Source: Ascidiaceihabitans sp.
Lineage (GTDB): Bacteria > Pseudomonadota > Alphaproteobacteria > Rhodobacterales > Rhodobacteraceae
NCBI GenBank assembly: GCA_028248455.1
Contig: JAOKHV010000001.1
Location: forward strand, 1 to 64,000
Direction: 5' to 3'
DNA: 64,000 nucleotides
The translations under genes and the position numbers were made by a program. A model generated the notes under the pieces. The model was not told where the DNA came from, ran no database searches, and saw only the letters and a list, made by a program, of their open reading frames with translations. Of this stretch, positions 46,986 to 55,826 are shown in pieces (the first letter of the stretch is position 1; every line of letters starts with the position of its first letter).

Positions 46986-47120
46986 TAGATATCCATTATT
47001 CATTGCTTTGTGTGCGTTTCTAACATGACAAAATAAGCATGTCAGTTACGAACCGCATCAGACTTTTCTAATTTGGGCAGATTTTTGCTGGTTTAACTGT
47101 TTAAACCAACCGGTTCATAC

Positions 47121-47195
47121 AAAAAAGAAAAGAGAGCTTCGTTGAGCTCTCTTTTCCAATTTATTCTCCCCATCGGACTGAGCCGACTTATGGGG
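47121..47195 (-). ncRNA. Candidate small RNA 1 with an intrinsic terminator
   Basis: Read on the minus strand: a hairpin CCCCAT...ATGGGG (47168-47195, inner CGG/CCG pairing), a short A/T-rich linker, then a 12-bp perfect terminator stem (GAAAAGAGAGCT / AGCTCTCTTTTC, 47127-47156) followed by TTTTTT. Upstream lie TTGACC (47221-47226) and TAGCGT (47198-47203), exactly 17 bp apart. No gene on this strand ends here, so the terminator needs another transcript. The expected length is ~75 nt; the exact start is uncertain because the first hairpin begins very near the predicted start point. Confidence 0.6.
47127..47156 (-). terminator. Strong intrinsic terminator of candidate sRNA 1
   Basis: A 12-bp perfect stem, 6-base loop, and six T on the minus strand. 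It lies upstream of ialB and ends no protein-coding gene. Confidence 0.8.
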
Positions 47196-47197
47196 TG

Positions 47198-47226
47198 ACG
47201 CTACGAAACGATATGAGGTTGGTCAA
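47198..47226 (-). promoter_or_regulatory. Putative promoter of candidate sRNA 1
   Basis: On the minus strand: TTGACC, a 17-bp spacer, TAGCGT. The -35 is near consensus and the -10 is weak. Confidence 0.45.
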
Positions 47227-47274
47227 CAGCTAGTTTGGACTAAAATGGCCAAAGGACTACGGGGTCTTTAACGT

Positions 47275-47360
47275 AAAAAGGGCCGTACCCTAGGGCACGG
47301 CCAGTCTTACAGGGAGGAAGTGTTCCAAACCCGAAGGACATTTAGGTTTGGAACAAAAAA
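47275..47360 (-). ncRNA. Candidate small RNA 2 with an anti-Shine-Dalgarno segment
   Basis: Read on the minus strand: a 10-bp hairpin (GTTCCAAACC / GGTTTGGAAC, 47322-47354), a single-stranded CTTCCTCCCT segment (47311-47320), then a terminator hairpin (GGCCGT / ACGGCC, 47281-47302) ending in CTTTTT. The CU-rich segment is complementary to ribosome-binding sites and resembles the CCUCCUCCC-type motifs of stress sRNAs in Rhodobacter. No clear promoter was found; CATATT near 47365 could be a -10. About 85-90 nt. Confidence 0.55.
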
Positions 47361-47431
47361 CAATATGAGCCCCAAAGGTTAAGTTTGTATGGTGGTTACG
47401 AATAAAGATTTTGAACAAAAGGTTAACGCAT

Positions 47432-48775
47432 ATGAAATCCGAACTATTTATTGGCGGCGGAGGCGGCGGCGGCGGTGATTACGCGGTAATGCAAGGCCTT
47501 GGACTAAAGTATGGGAACCGCCATGGTTTGATCGCTGGCGCTACAGGCACGGTTAAAACCGTTACTTTTCACATCCTTGCCTAAGGGTTGTCCAATGCTG
47601 GCGTTCCAGTATTCTTATCGGATGTAAAAGCTGATCTTTCTGGTCTCGCTAAATCAGGCAGTGTGGATCACAAGTTATACGACGCATTCATGAAACGCGC
47701 AGGCATCATCAATATTGCCTTCCGGCTGTCGAACGAAGAAGGTCTACCATTGCTTGATATTAAAGATCTTCAAGCGCTGTTGGTTTAGATCGGAGAACAC
47801 GCCAAAGATCTTTCGCTGCGTTATGGCAATGTCTCGAATTCTTCAATCGGTGCGATCCAGCGCCTTTATTTGTTTTGGAAAACAAGGTGGCAACAACCAG
47901 TATGGTGAACCTGCGCTGGAACTTTCTGACGTCATCCCCAGTCCTATACGCAACATTCCTATTGTGGCTGTTGTCTGAATTGTTTGAAGAACTGCCGGAG
48001 GTTGGCAACCCTGACAAACCAATATTAGTATTCTTCTTTTACGAAGCCCACTTGCTGTTTGAAGACGCACCAAAAGTGCTCGTGAACAAGGTTGAGCAAG
48101 TTGCCCGCCTAATCCGTTCTAAAGGTGTGGGCGTTTATTTTATCACGCAAACCCCTACAAATGTGCCTGACGATATTTTGTGCCAACTTGGAAATTGTTT
48201 TCAACACGCTTTGCGTGCCTTTGCAGCTAAAGACCGCAAAGAACTGCGTCTTGCGGCTGAAACCTACCGCGAGAACCCGTGCTTTGACACCGAAGAAGCC
48301 ATCCGCGAAGTTGGCGTTGGTGAGGCCGTTACCTCCATGCTGCAGAAAAAAGGCGTTCCGGAGATTCTTGAATGCACTTTGATTAGTCCACCGTCGTCTC
48401 AACTTGGTCCGATCATCAAAGTAGAACCCGCAGATATCACGGCAGTCTTGCCGATGGCGGGTAAATACGACGAAACACTTGATCGTAAATCTGCATTTGA
48501 AATTATATCCAAACGGGCAGAAGCCGCAGCGCTTGAAGTTGAACAAGTAGAGGCAAAGGCTGAGGAAGAAGACTATCCATTAATCCGCGAGTTCAACGCA
48601 GGGCGCCGTTACGATGGAACACGTGTTTCACGCTCAACCTCGCGCCCAACCCGTAAACGCAAACCTGACGGTTTGGGTGCGGCAGTGGTGTCTGTTATCT
48701 TGAAGGAACTCAAAAGGGACAACAGGGCGCCGCACTGTGAGCGGTATCTTGGGCAGTCTGTTTAGGGGGCGCTGA
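47432..48775 (+). pseudogene. HerA-like / DUF853 ATPase, decayed
   Basis: The three frames together spell a DUF853 (HerA-like) ATPase: ELFIGGG...GLKYGNRHGLIAGATGT, FLSDVKADLSGLAKSGSVDHKL, ILNIAFRL-like text, LYATFLLWLLSELFEELPEVG and QVARLIRSKGVGVYFITQ. Damage: a TAA in place of Glu at 47582, a TAG in place of Trp near 47786, a frameshift near 47870, loss of the middle of the protein after AFMKRAG and again after LELSD, and a final frameshift near 48712 (original end SGILGSLFRGR). Walker A reads GATGTVKT (Gly to Val), Walker B FFFYEAH (Asp to Tyr). Not functional. Confidence 0.9.
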
Positions 48776-48777
48776 GT

Positions 48778-49159
48778 ATGATTGTTGCAGACGCAAATGA
48801 TCTGCGCGGCTGCGTCCGCGATGCCTCTGGTCCGGGCTGGAGCAGCCTGTGGATGTTGGTGAAATCCGACAACATGGGTTTTCCATGAACAAAAACATCG
48901 TGCAGGCGGGTGCTTCGCTGATCTTGGAATACAAGAACCACCTCAAGGAGTGTTATTGCGTTTCAGGTACAGGGCGCGTGACGGATCATGCCACTGGCAA
49001 CGTACATGAAATCAAAGCGGGCGTTTTGTATGGGCTGGACCAGTACGATAACCACACGTGATGGAGGATGACGGGATGGATATGTTTCTTATCTCAGTCT
49101 TCAATCCCGCCTGGTAAGGGGATGAAGTCCACTGTGAGGATGGCAGTTACTCTGCCTAA
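48778..49159 (+). pseudogene. ectC: Ectoine synthase ectC, decayed
   Basis: The reading begins MIVADANDLRGCVRDASGPGWSSL, continues after a one-base loss in a T-run near 48890 with GFSMNKNIVQAGASLILEYKNHLKECYCVSGTGRV, then EIKAGVLYGLDQYDNHT, and after another shift LISVFNPAW-stop-GDEVHCEDGSYS. This is the cupin EctC that closes the ectoine ring. There are at least two frameshifts and a stop. No ectA, ectB or ask gene is beside it. It starts two bases after the herA-like pseudogene. Confidence 0.88.
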
Positions 49160-49179
49160 ACCACTAAAGCCTATAAACG

Positions 49180-49211
49180 AAAAAAGGCCCCACAGTTTCC
49201 TGACGAGGCCT
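49180..49211 (-). terminator. Terminator of the liv operon (after livM)
   Basis: On the minus strand AGGCC...GGCCT with an inner CAG/CTG pairing, followed by TTTTTTCG. It lies 24 bp past the livM stop. Confidence 0.7.
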
Positions 49212-49234
49212 CTTCTATGTCTTGTGATCTGATC

Positions 49235-50539
49235 CTATTTTTCAGGGATCAAACCACGTGGGCTGAACCGAAGGACCAGCAACAAAACCAGACCCATCGT
49301 CAAAAGACGCATGTGTGCGACGCTTTCGAGCAGGTGATCTTTCAACCAATAACCATCGGTCATTCCATATGTGACAAAGTTCATCAAGACACTGCCCATC
49401 GGTTCAACCATGACCCACAACCACCAGATCAAGAAGCCACCAAGGACGGACCCAAGGTTGTTCCCAGATCCACCAACGATGACCATTACCCAGACCAGGA
49501 AGGTAAAGCGCAGCGGCTGATATGTGCCCGGCGTCAACTGACCGTCCAGGGTTGTCATCATTGCACCAGCGATCCCACATACAGCGGAACCAAGCACAAA
49601 GATTTGTAAATGACGGGCGGTGACGTTTTTGCCCATAGCTTCGGCCGCAAACTCGTTGTCGCGAATGGCGCGCATCATACGGCCCCATGGGCTGTGCAAC
49701 GCTCGCTGTGCCATGACGAACAGGATGACCAAGACGACAGTGAACAAACCTGCATAGATCAGTTTGACCCACAGGGTCGAGGCAGTCACAGCGTCAAAAC
49801 CCAAGCCATTCGCGCGCTCGATAAAGGCCGCGTTGCTTTGCAGGTCAACCTCATAAGGGGCAGGGCGCGGTAAGCCGACAACGTTCTTAACGCCGCGTCC
49901 CAACCAGTCTTCGTTTTTCATCACCGCAATGATGATTTCCGAAATACCCAAAGTAGCAATTGCCAGATAGTCAGAGCGTAAACCAAGTGCTGTCTTACCA
50001 ATCAACCAAGCAACAACAGCGGCCAACAGACCACCCGCAGGCCAAGCCAATAACACAGGCAAGCCAAGACCACCAAGGTAGCCAGTCGCTGCTGGATCAA
50101 TTTCTTCGATTAGGCCAACCGCAGGATCAAACAATCCGCGATAGACGAAGAAGCCAACAACCAAGACACCAAAGACGCTAAAGCTGCGTAATTTGCCGGC
50201 TTTCATTTTGGTCATTAGAATTACTGCGGCCACAACAGTCGCAGCGCCCAACACCAACGCACCAATCACAGATGCGCCGCCCGCTTGCCATGCGCCCGGC
50301 GTGGCAGGCATGGATACCAACACAGTTGCCAAACCACCAAGAGCGACAAAGCCCATGATACCAACGTTAAACAGGCCAGCAAAACCCCATTGCAGGTTCA
50401 CACCCAAAGCCATGATCGCGCTGATCAGGCCAAAGTTCAGGATGAACAAAGCAGTGTTCCAGCTTTGGACAAACCCAGTGATGATGATCAGCAGGGCAAC
50501 GCCTGCAAAATAAATCGTGTTTCTGACTGAATCGCTCAT
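49235..50539 (-). CDS. livM: Branched-chain amino acid ABC permease LivM
   Basis: 434 residues, at the long end for LivM, with about ten hydrophobic segments. The conserved block SDYLAIATLGISEIIIAVMKNEDWLGRG, then RDNEFAAEAMGKNVTARHLQIFVLGSAVCGIAGAMMTTL (the ATPase-contacting loop), is typical. Its start overlaps the livH stop by 4 bases. Part of an importer for branched-chain amino acids or related amides; the true ligand is not evident. Confidence 0.93.
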   Translation of the reverse strand: MSDSVRNTIYFAGVALLIIITGFVQSWNTALFILNFGLISAIMALGVNLQWGFAGLFNVGIMGFVALGGLATVLVSMPATPGAWQAGGASVIGALVLGAATVVAAVILMTKMKAGKLRSFSVFGVLVVGFFVYRGLFDPAVGLIEEIDPAATGYLGGLGLPVLLAWPAGGLLAAVVAWLIGKTALGLRSDYLAIATLGISEIIIAVMKNEDWLGRGVKNVVGLPRPAPYEVDLQSNAAFIERANGLGFDAVTASTLWVKLIYAGLFTVVLVILFVMAQRALHSPWGRMMRAIRDNEFAAEAMGKNVTARHLQIFVLGSAVCGIAGAMMTTLDGQLTPGTYQPLRFTFLVWVMVIVGGSGNNLGSVLGGFLIWWLWVMVEPMGSVLMNFVTYGMTDGYWLKDHLLESVAHMRLLTMGLVLLLVLRFSPRGLIPEK

Positions 50540-51549
50540 ACTGATTTCCCCGCGAACAAGCCTGTTGGCCTAAACAGCAGCACGATGATCAAGATCACAA
50601 AGCTAACTGCGAATTTATAGTCTGTAGACAACAACTGGACTAATGTGTCCGGTGCCCAAGATTCTGGCACCACATAGGTCGCAACCTTTTTCCACGCATA
50701 AGTGATCATCACCTCAGAGAATGCGATGGTGAAACCACCTGCAATCGCACCCAATGGACTGCCCAAACCACCAACGATGGCCGCGGCAAAGACTGGCAGC
50801 AACAATTGCAAGAAGATGAAAGGTTTGAACGATTTATCTAGGCCGTACAGCGTACCAGCGATGGTCGCCAAAGCGGCAACGATCAACCATGTCACCATAA
50901 CAACACGCTCTGGATTGATACCGGACAACAACGCCAAATCTTCGTTATCAGAATAGGCGCGCATGGATTTACCAGTGCGGGTGCGGTTCAGGAACCAGAA
51001 CAGGGCAATCACAACAATCACAGCAGTGACAATGGTAATACCTTGGGTGGTTTTGAACGCTAAACCTTCTTTTAGACCGGTCAACGCCTTGAATTCACGT
51101 ACAGAGATGATGAACCGCTCACCGTCAGAGAAACGTTGATCGTTTGGACCAATGATAAAACGTACCAGACCGTTCAGAATGAACATTACACCCAAGCTGA
51201 CGATCACAAGGATCACAGGCTTGGCTTTTTGCTCACGATAGAACTTGTACACATAACGATCGGTGAACAGTACCAAACCCATAGTCGCCAATATACCAAA
51301 CGGCATAGCGAGTAGGGCGGTTGGAAGCGGCCCGAACGAGATGCCCCAACTTTGGAACAACCACGTCACAAGGATCGTACACATCGCGCCAAAGGCCATC
51401 GTATCACCGTGGGCAAAGTTTGAGAAACGCAAGATACCATAGATCAGCGTGACACCCAGCGCGCCAAGGGCCAGCTGAGCACCATATGAAATGGCAGGGA
51501 TCAATACGAAGTTAGAGAGCGCCACAAAGGCGTTTAGGAAATCTATCAT
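50536..51549 (-). CDS. livH: Branched-chain amino acid ABC permease LivH
   Basis: 337 residues from MIDFLNAFVALSNFVLIPAISYGAQLALGALGVTLIYGILRFSNFAHGD, the classic LivH start. The loop RAYSDNEDLALLSGINPERVVMVTWLI contacts the ATPase. The ORF track extends 31 codons too far; GGGAGGA just before this ATG settles the start. It follows livF after one base. Confidence 0.94.
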   Translation of the reverse strand: MIDFLNAFVALSNFVLIPAISYGAQLALGALGVTLIYGILRFSNFAHGDTMAFGAMCTILVTWLFQSWGISFGPLPTALLAMPFGILATMGLVLFTDRYVYKFYREQKAKPVILVIVSLGVMFILNGLVRFIIGPNDQRFSDGERFIISVREFKALTGLKEGLAFKTTQGITIVTAVIVVIALFWFLNRTRTGKSMRAYSDNEDLALLSGINPERVVMVTWLIVAALATIAGTLYGLDKSFKPFIFLQLLLPVFAAAIVGGLGSPLGAIAGGFTIAFSEVMITYAWKKVATYVVPESWAPDTLVQLLSTDYKFAVSFVILIIVLLFRPTGLFAGKSV

Positions 51550-51550
51550 T

Positions 51551-52264
51551 TTATCCTCCCAAGAAGGATTTGCGCACTTCAGGATCCGCCAGCAATTCCT
51601 TGCCAGTGCCTGTAAATGCATTCGCGCCTTGAACCAGAACATAGCCTTTGTCGGCGATCTCTAGGGCTTGGCGCGCGTTTTGTTCAACCATCAGGATCGG
51701 AATGCCTGTGCGGGCTACCTCAATAATCCGGTCAAACAGTTCGTCCATTACGATCGGCGACACACCCGCCGTCGGCTCGTCCAACATCAGAACCTTTGGC
51801 TGTGTCATCAACGCACGACCCACGGCCACTTGTTGACGCTGACCACCAGACAATTCACCAGCTGCCTGATACCGTTTCTCTTTCAAGATCGGAAACAGGT
51901 CATAGATCTGTGTCATCGTGTCTTTGTAATCGTCACGACGGATGAAGGCGCCCATCTCTAGGTTTTCTTCAACGGTCATCGATGTGAAGATATTTGAGGT
52001 TTGCGGAACAAACCCCATGCCTTTTACAACGCGATCTTGTGGGGACAAGGCAGTGATGTCTTCACCATCAAGACGCACAGAACCTTTGTTCAGGTTCAAC
52101 ATGCCAAAGACAGCTTTCATGCCTGTGGATTTACCAGCACCGTTGGGGCCAACAATCACGGCGATCTCGCCTTTGTTCACCGCAATTGTGCAGTCGTGCA
52201 GAATGTCAGGGCCATTGCCATAGCCGCCTGTCATGCTGTCACCAATTAGGAATGGTTCGCTCAT
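51551..52264 (-). CDS. livF: Branched-chain amino acid ABC ATPase LivF
   Basis: 237 residues. Walker A GPNGAGKST, signature LSGGQRQQVAVGRALM, Walker B VLMLDEPTAGVSP and switch region PILMVEQNARQAL. The SLGMVPQ-type element reads GMGFVPQTSNIFTSMTVEENLEMG. With LivG it powers LivHM. Confidence 0.95.
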   Translation of the reverse strand: MSEPFLIGDSMTGGYGNGPDILHDCTIAVNKGEIAVIVGPNGAGKSTGMKAVFGMLNLNKGSVRLDGEDITALSPQDRVVKGMGFVPQTSNIFTSMTVEENLEMGAFIRRDDYKDTMTQIYDLFPILKEKRYQAAGELSGGQRQQVAVGRALMTQPKVLMLDEPTAGVSPIVMDELFDRIIEVARTGIPILMVEQNARQALEIADKGYVLVQGANAFTGTGKELLADPEVRKSFLGG

Positions 52265-52355
52265 GTGCGGGCTTCCTTAACTGAAGGGGATAGGTGCGCG
52301 GCACCTACGCAATACCGAAGTAATACCGACGTCATACCGATGTGTGCTTTTGACA

Positions 52356-53138
52356 TTATGCACCCACCTTGTCTTTGTTCTTCAAACCGGTGCCAAGATA
52401 GGCCTCGATCACCTGTTCGTTGGCTTTGATTTCGGCCAACGACCCTTCGGCCAATACCTTACCTTCAGCCATGCAGATGACCGGACCACAGATTTTACCG
52501 ATGAAATCCATGTCGTGTTCAATCACCACAAAGGTGTAACCACGGTCTTGGTTCAGGCGCAAAATGGCGTCACCAATGGTGTTCAGGAGGGTGCGGTTTA
52601 CACCTGCGCCAACCTCATCAAGGAATACGATTTTGGCATCAACCATCATCGTACGTCCCAGTTCCAAAAGCTTTTTCTGACCGCCAGAGATTTGGCCAGC
52701 CTTTTGCTCAGCCAGATGTTCGACCGTCAGGAATTCCAAAACCTCGTCAGCTTTGGCTTTCAATGCGCGTTCTTCATCTGCAATGCGTTTGCGTCCAAAC
52801 CAGGTGTTCCAAAGGGTCTCACCCGATTGGGCCCCTGGAACCATCATCAGGTTCTCACGACAAGTCATTGAACTGAATTCATGTGCAATCTGGAAAGTGC
52901 GCAGCAGTCCCTTGTGGAACAACTCATGAGGCGGCAGACCCGTAATGTCCTCGCCCAGCATGTGCACGGACCCAGATGTCGGAGGTAGCACCCCGGCTAT
53001 CACATTGAAAAGAGTTGTTTTTCCGGCCCCATTAGGACCAATCAGACCTGTAATTGAATTTTCTTCAATTGTCAGGCTGGCACCATCAACAGCTTTAAAA
53101 CCGCCGAATTGTTTGTGTATATCATCAACGACGATCAT
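52356..53138 (-). CDS. livG: Branched-chain amino acid ABC ATPase LivG
   Basis: 260 residues. Walker A GPNGAGKTT, signature ISGGQKKLLELGR, Walker B IVFLDEVGAGV (normally DEPxAG; here Val replaces Pro), switch His VIEHDMDFI, and a LivG-type C-terminus (EVIEAYLGTG-like, here QVIEAYLGTGLKNKDK). About 90 bp separate it from livF. Confidence 0.95.
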   Translation of the reverse strand: MIVVDDIHKQFGGFKAVDGASLTIEENSITGLIGPNGAGKTTLFNVIAGVLPPTSGSVHMLGEDITGLPPHELFHKGLLRTFQIAHEFSSMTCRENLMMVPGAQSGETLWNTWFGRKRIADEERALKAKADEVLEFLTVEHLAEQKAGQISGGQKKLLELGRTMMVDAKIVFLDEVGAGVNRTLLNTIGDAILRLNQDRGYTFVVIEHDMDFIGKICGPVICMAEGKVLAEGSLAEIKANEQVIEAYLGTGLKNKDKVGA

Positions 53139-53183
53139 ACGAATTCCCCCGCCACATTAAATATGGGCTATAACATGTTGAAA

Positions 53184-53207
53184 CAGCCCGCGGAAAACCA
53201 CGGGCTG
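53184..53207 (-). terminator. Hairpin between livK and livG
   Basis: CAGCCCG / CGGGCTG plus inner GG/CC around an AAAA loop. On the minus strand it follows livK directly. Such hairpins often cut transcription partly so that the binding protein is made in excess over the membrane parts. Confidence 0.65.
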
Positions 53208-53228
53208 CTCAATTAATTTAGACAGTGA

Positions 53229-54425
53229 TTAACGGTAGCCGATTGTGGAATACACGCCATCTTTGAATTCGATTTCTTGGTAGTTACCAGCAGATTCACC
53301 AGCACCAATCAATTCAACCGCAGAAGCACCAACATAGTCGATTGCTGTACCCGCTTTTAGCAATTCTAGACCTTTTGCCAACTCACCTGGGAAGATTTCA
53401 ACGCCTGGTGCGTTTGCAACGTCCATCACGTGGTCTTTAAAATCAGCCGAGTCTTTGCTGTCAGCAGCTTGCATTGCCAACATGATCAAAGCAGCAGCGT
53501 CATAGCTCTCTGGTGAGAACGCGCCAGTGCCGTCGAAACCAGCAGCTTCTGCCATTTCAACGAATTTCGCGGAACCGATGCTGTCCGTACCTGGGTACGC
53601 GCCGTAAGAACCGTTCAATTCAGCACCGAAGTTTTCGTTCAATTTAGAACCAACCATGCCGTCTGGAACGTAGAATGTTTCAAACGCGCCAGTGTCGATC
53701 GCTGCACGGATAACGCCAGAACCGCCTTGGTCAACATAACCAGCGACAACAAGAACTTCGCCGCCAGCTGATGCCAATGCACCAACTTCAGCAGAGTAGT
53801 CTGCTTTGCCGTCTTCGTGTGCTGCAGAGATAGTTACTGTGCCGCCAGCTGCTTCGAAAGAAGCTTGGAATGCGTCAGCCAAACCTTTGCCGTAGTCGTT
53901 GTTCGTATAAGTCAAAGCAACTGACTCAACACCACGATCTTGCAAGATGTTTGTGATGATTACGCCTTGGCGTGCATCAGATGGCGCTGTGCGAAAGAAC
54001 AAGCCATCGTCTTCAGCAGTAGATAGGCCAGGGGATGTCGCTGATGGTGAAATCATAACCACGCCGTTTGCGCGTGCAACGTTTGCCAAGATCGCGCCAG
54101 TAACGCCTGAACAGTCAGCACCCATGATGGCGTCAACTTTGTCTGCTGTTACAAGACGTTCAGCTGCGGATGTTGCCGCGCCTGCGTCGATGCATGTGCT
54201 GTCTGCACGTACAGAGATTACTTTTGCTGCATCAAGTAACATGCCAGAAGCCGTAACTTCGGCCATCGCCATTTCAGCGCCCGCACCCATCGCCGGTGTG
54301 ATTGACTCAAGTGGGCCAGTAAATCCCAAGATTACGCCGATTTTTACTTCTTTGCCGTGACCACCCGCAATCGCGGAACCAGTCATCAAGGCTGTGGCTG
54401 CAGTAGCCATTAGTAGTTTTTTCAT
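53229..54425 (-). CDS. Branched-chain amino acid ABC binding protein
   Basis: 398 residues with a signal peptide (KKLLMATAATALMTGSAIAGGHG) and the type I periplasmic binding fold (VKIGVILGFTGPLESITPAMGAGAEMA, SPSATSPGLS, DYGKGLADAF). The family binds branched-chain amino acids, amides, urea or aromatic compounds; the ligand cannot be set. First gene of the liv unit; an intergenic hairpin separates it from the ATPase and permease genes. Confidence 0.93.
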   Translation of the reverse strand: MKKLLMATAATALMTGSAIAGGHGKEVKIGVILGFTGPLESITPAMGAGAEMAMAEVTASGMLLDAAKVISVRADSTCIDAGAATSAAERLVTADKVDAIMGADCSGVTGAILANVARANGVVMISPSATSPGLSTAEDDGLFFRTAPSDARQGVIITNILQDRGVESVALTYTNNDYGKGLADAFQASFEAAGGTVTISAAHEDGKADYSAEVGALASAGGEVLVVAGYVDQGGSGVIRAAIDTGAFETFYVPDGMVGSKLNENFGAELNGSYGAYPGTDSIGSAKFVEMAEAAGFDGTGAFSPESYDAAALIMLAMQAADSKDSADFKDHVMDVANAPGVEIFPGELAKGLELLKAGTAIDYVGASAVELIGAGESAGNYQEIEFKDGVYSTIGYR

Positions 54426-54632
54426 GTGTCTCTCCCTTAAGGATCTAATATCCTGATAGAAGAGACTAATGTCGGATTGCTAAAAAGAAAAGTCCTATAA
54501 CCGGCCACTTACTAGTCGTTTAACCTGATAATCGGTCGTTTTTTCGAAAAACGTCCTGATCTACCCTAGCGTAATGCGACATGATCTAACTTTAATGAGA
54601 TTGCTGCGATCAGAATCGGATCGATTGCGCCG

Positions 54633-55634
54633 TTAGATCGATAGCCGTCCAGCATGGCTGCCGCGCTCTCGGTAAGGAGTTGTATCATAGTGCGCTCGGT
54701 AGCACTTTGAGAAGTGAGATGGCGAGGCAAAGCCACAAGCAAGTGCTACATTGATCACACTCATGTCTGTCTGCATCAGAAGGTTACGCGCTTTTTGAAG
54801 CCGCAGTTCCATATAATATCGTTTGGGCGAACGGTTCAGGTACCGGCGGAACAAACGCTCCAGCTGACGCGTCGACATGCCGACGTCTTTTGCAAGAAAA
54901 GAAGGGCTGATCGGTTCCTCGATATTGCTTTCCATAATTTGGATCACTTGGCTTAGCTTTGGATGGCGTACGCCAATCCGTGTTGGAACCGACAAGCGTT
55001 GGGTGTCCTGATCTGTACGGATAGATGAATAGATTAACTGGTCAGCAACCGCATTAGCAAGATCTTCGCCCAAGTCCTTAGCGATCAACTTTAGCATCAA
55101 GTCCAAAGAAGAGGTACCGCCAGCTGTTGTTAGCCGATTGCCATCCACTACAAAAACAGACTTGGTAAGTTCAACTTCTGGAAACTCTTCTGAAAAGCTA
55201 TCGTGATTTTCCCAGTGAATGGTTGCCCGCTTGTCATCCAGTAATCCAGCTTTCGCCAGTGTATATGCAGCCGTACAAAGGCCAGCAACAGGTATCCCTT
55301 TGCGCGCTTCACGTCTGACCCAACCAAGTAGCTTTTTTGTGGTAAACTGTTGAACGTTCACACCACTGCAAATCATCATAGTGTCGTCGCGCGATAATTC
55401 ATCCAAATCACCGTCCAACTTAAAGACACTACCTGCGGAACAGCGAACCTCTTCGCCGCCCTCACCAATGATGCGCCACTGATATGCCTCATGGCCCGCC
55501 ATGCGATTTGCAATGCGCAAGCTTTCAAGGGCAGATGCGAAACTAAGAAGGGTGAAATCTTCGAGCAAGACGAAGACATACCGCTTTGGCTTAGCTTCGG
55601 TTTCGATCTTGGTCGCCATGCGCGGATTTGACAT
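54633..55634 (-). CDS. GlxA-type AraC family transcriptional regulator
   Basis: 333 residues: an N-terminal DJ-1/PfpI-like domain (YVFVLLEDFTLLSFASALESLRIANRMAG, with VAGLCTAAYTLAKAGLLDDKRATIHWENHDSF) and a C-terminal double HTH (SPSFLAKDVGMSTRQLERLFRRYLNRSPKRYYMELRLQKAR, VALACGFASPSHFSKCYRAHY). The GlxA/GbdR/CdhR group controls use of betaine, carnitine, arginine and similar compounds. It lies upstream of livK on the same strand and could control it. Start choice (MSNPRM or MATKIE) is open. Confidence 0.9.
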   Translation of the reverse strand: MSNPRMATKIETEAKPKRYVFVLLEDFTLLSFASALESLRIANRMAGHEAYQWRIIGEGGEEVRCSAGSVFKLDGDLDELSRDDTMMICSGVNVQQFTTKKLLGWVRREARKGIPVAGLCTAAYTLAKAGLLDDKRATIHWENHDSFSEEFPEVELTKSVFVVDGNRLTTAGGTSSLDLMLKLIAKDLGEDLANAVADQLIYSSIRTDQDTQRLSVPTRIGVRHPKLSQVIQIMESNIEEPISPSFLAKDVGMSTRQLERLFRRYLNRSPKRYYMELRLQKARNLLMQTDMSVINVALACGFASPSHFSKCYRAHYDTTPYRERGSHAGRLSI

Positions 55635-55826
55635 CGCGGCTTGTCCTTAATGGGGGCGCAAAAGCGCGAAGTTTGGGACGGTTCTTTTGCAGTACGTTGA
55701 TTGACCTTGGACATGCAAATTGCATTCCGTCAAGAGGTGTAAATCAGATGTGGTCACTTCAATTAAGCTTTTGTATAGATGGCAGCTCAATACAGCCTAA
55801 ATGGGCTTAACCAACGGAGAAGACAG

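Larger units (their letters stand above)
46986..47431. other. Intergenic region with two candidate minus-strand sRNAs
   Basis: About 445 bp without a protein gene, but with three strong stem-loops and two T-tracts that all make sense in the minus orientation (annotated separately). The ialB promoter must lie in the first ~100 bp, on the same strand as the sRNA candidates. Confidence 0.6.

Noticed and set aside
48849-49061. Separate 70-residue cupin gene
   Set aside because: It is the middle part of the broken ectC frame, joined by frameshifts to matching parts on both sides.
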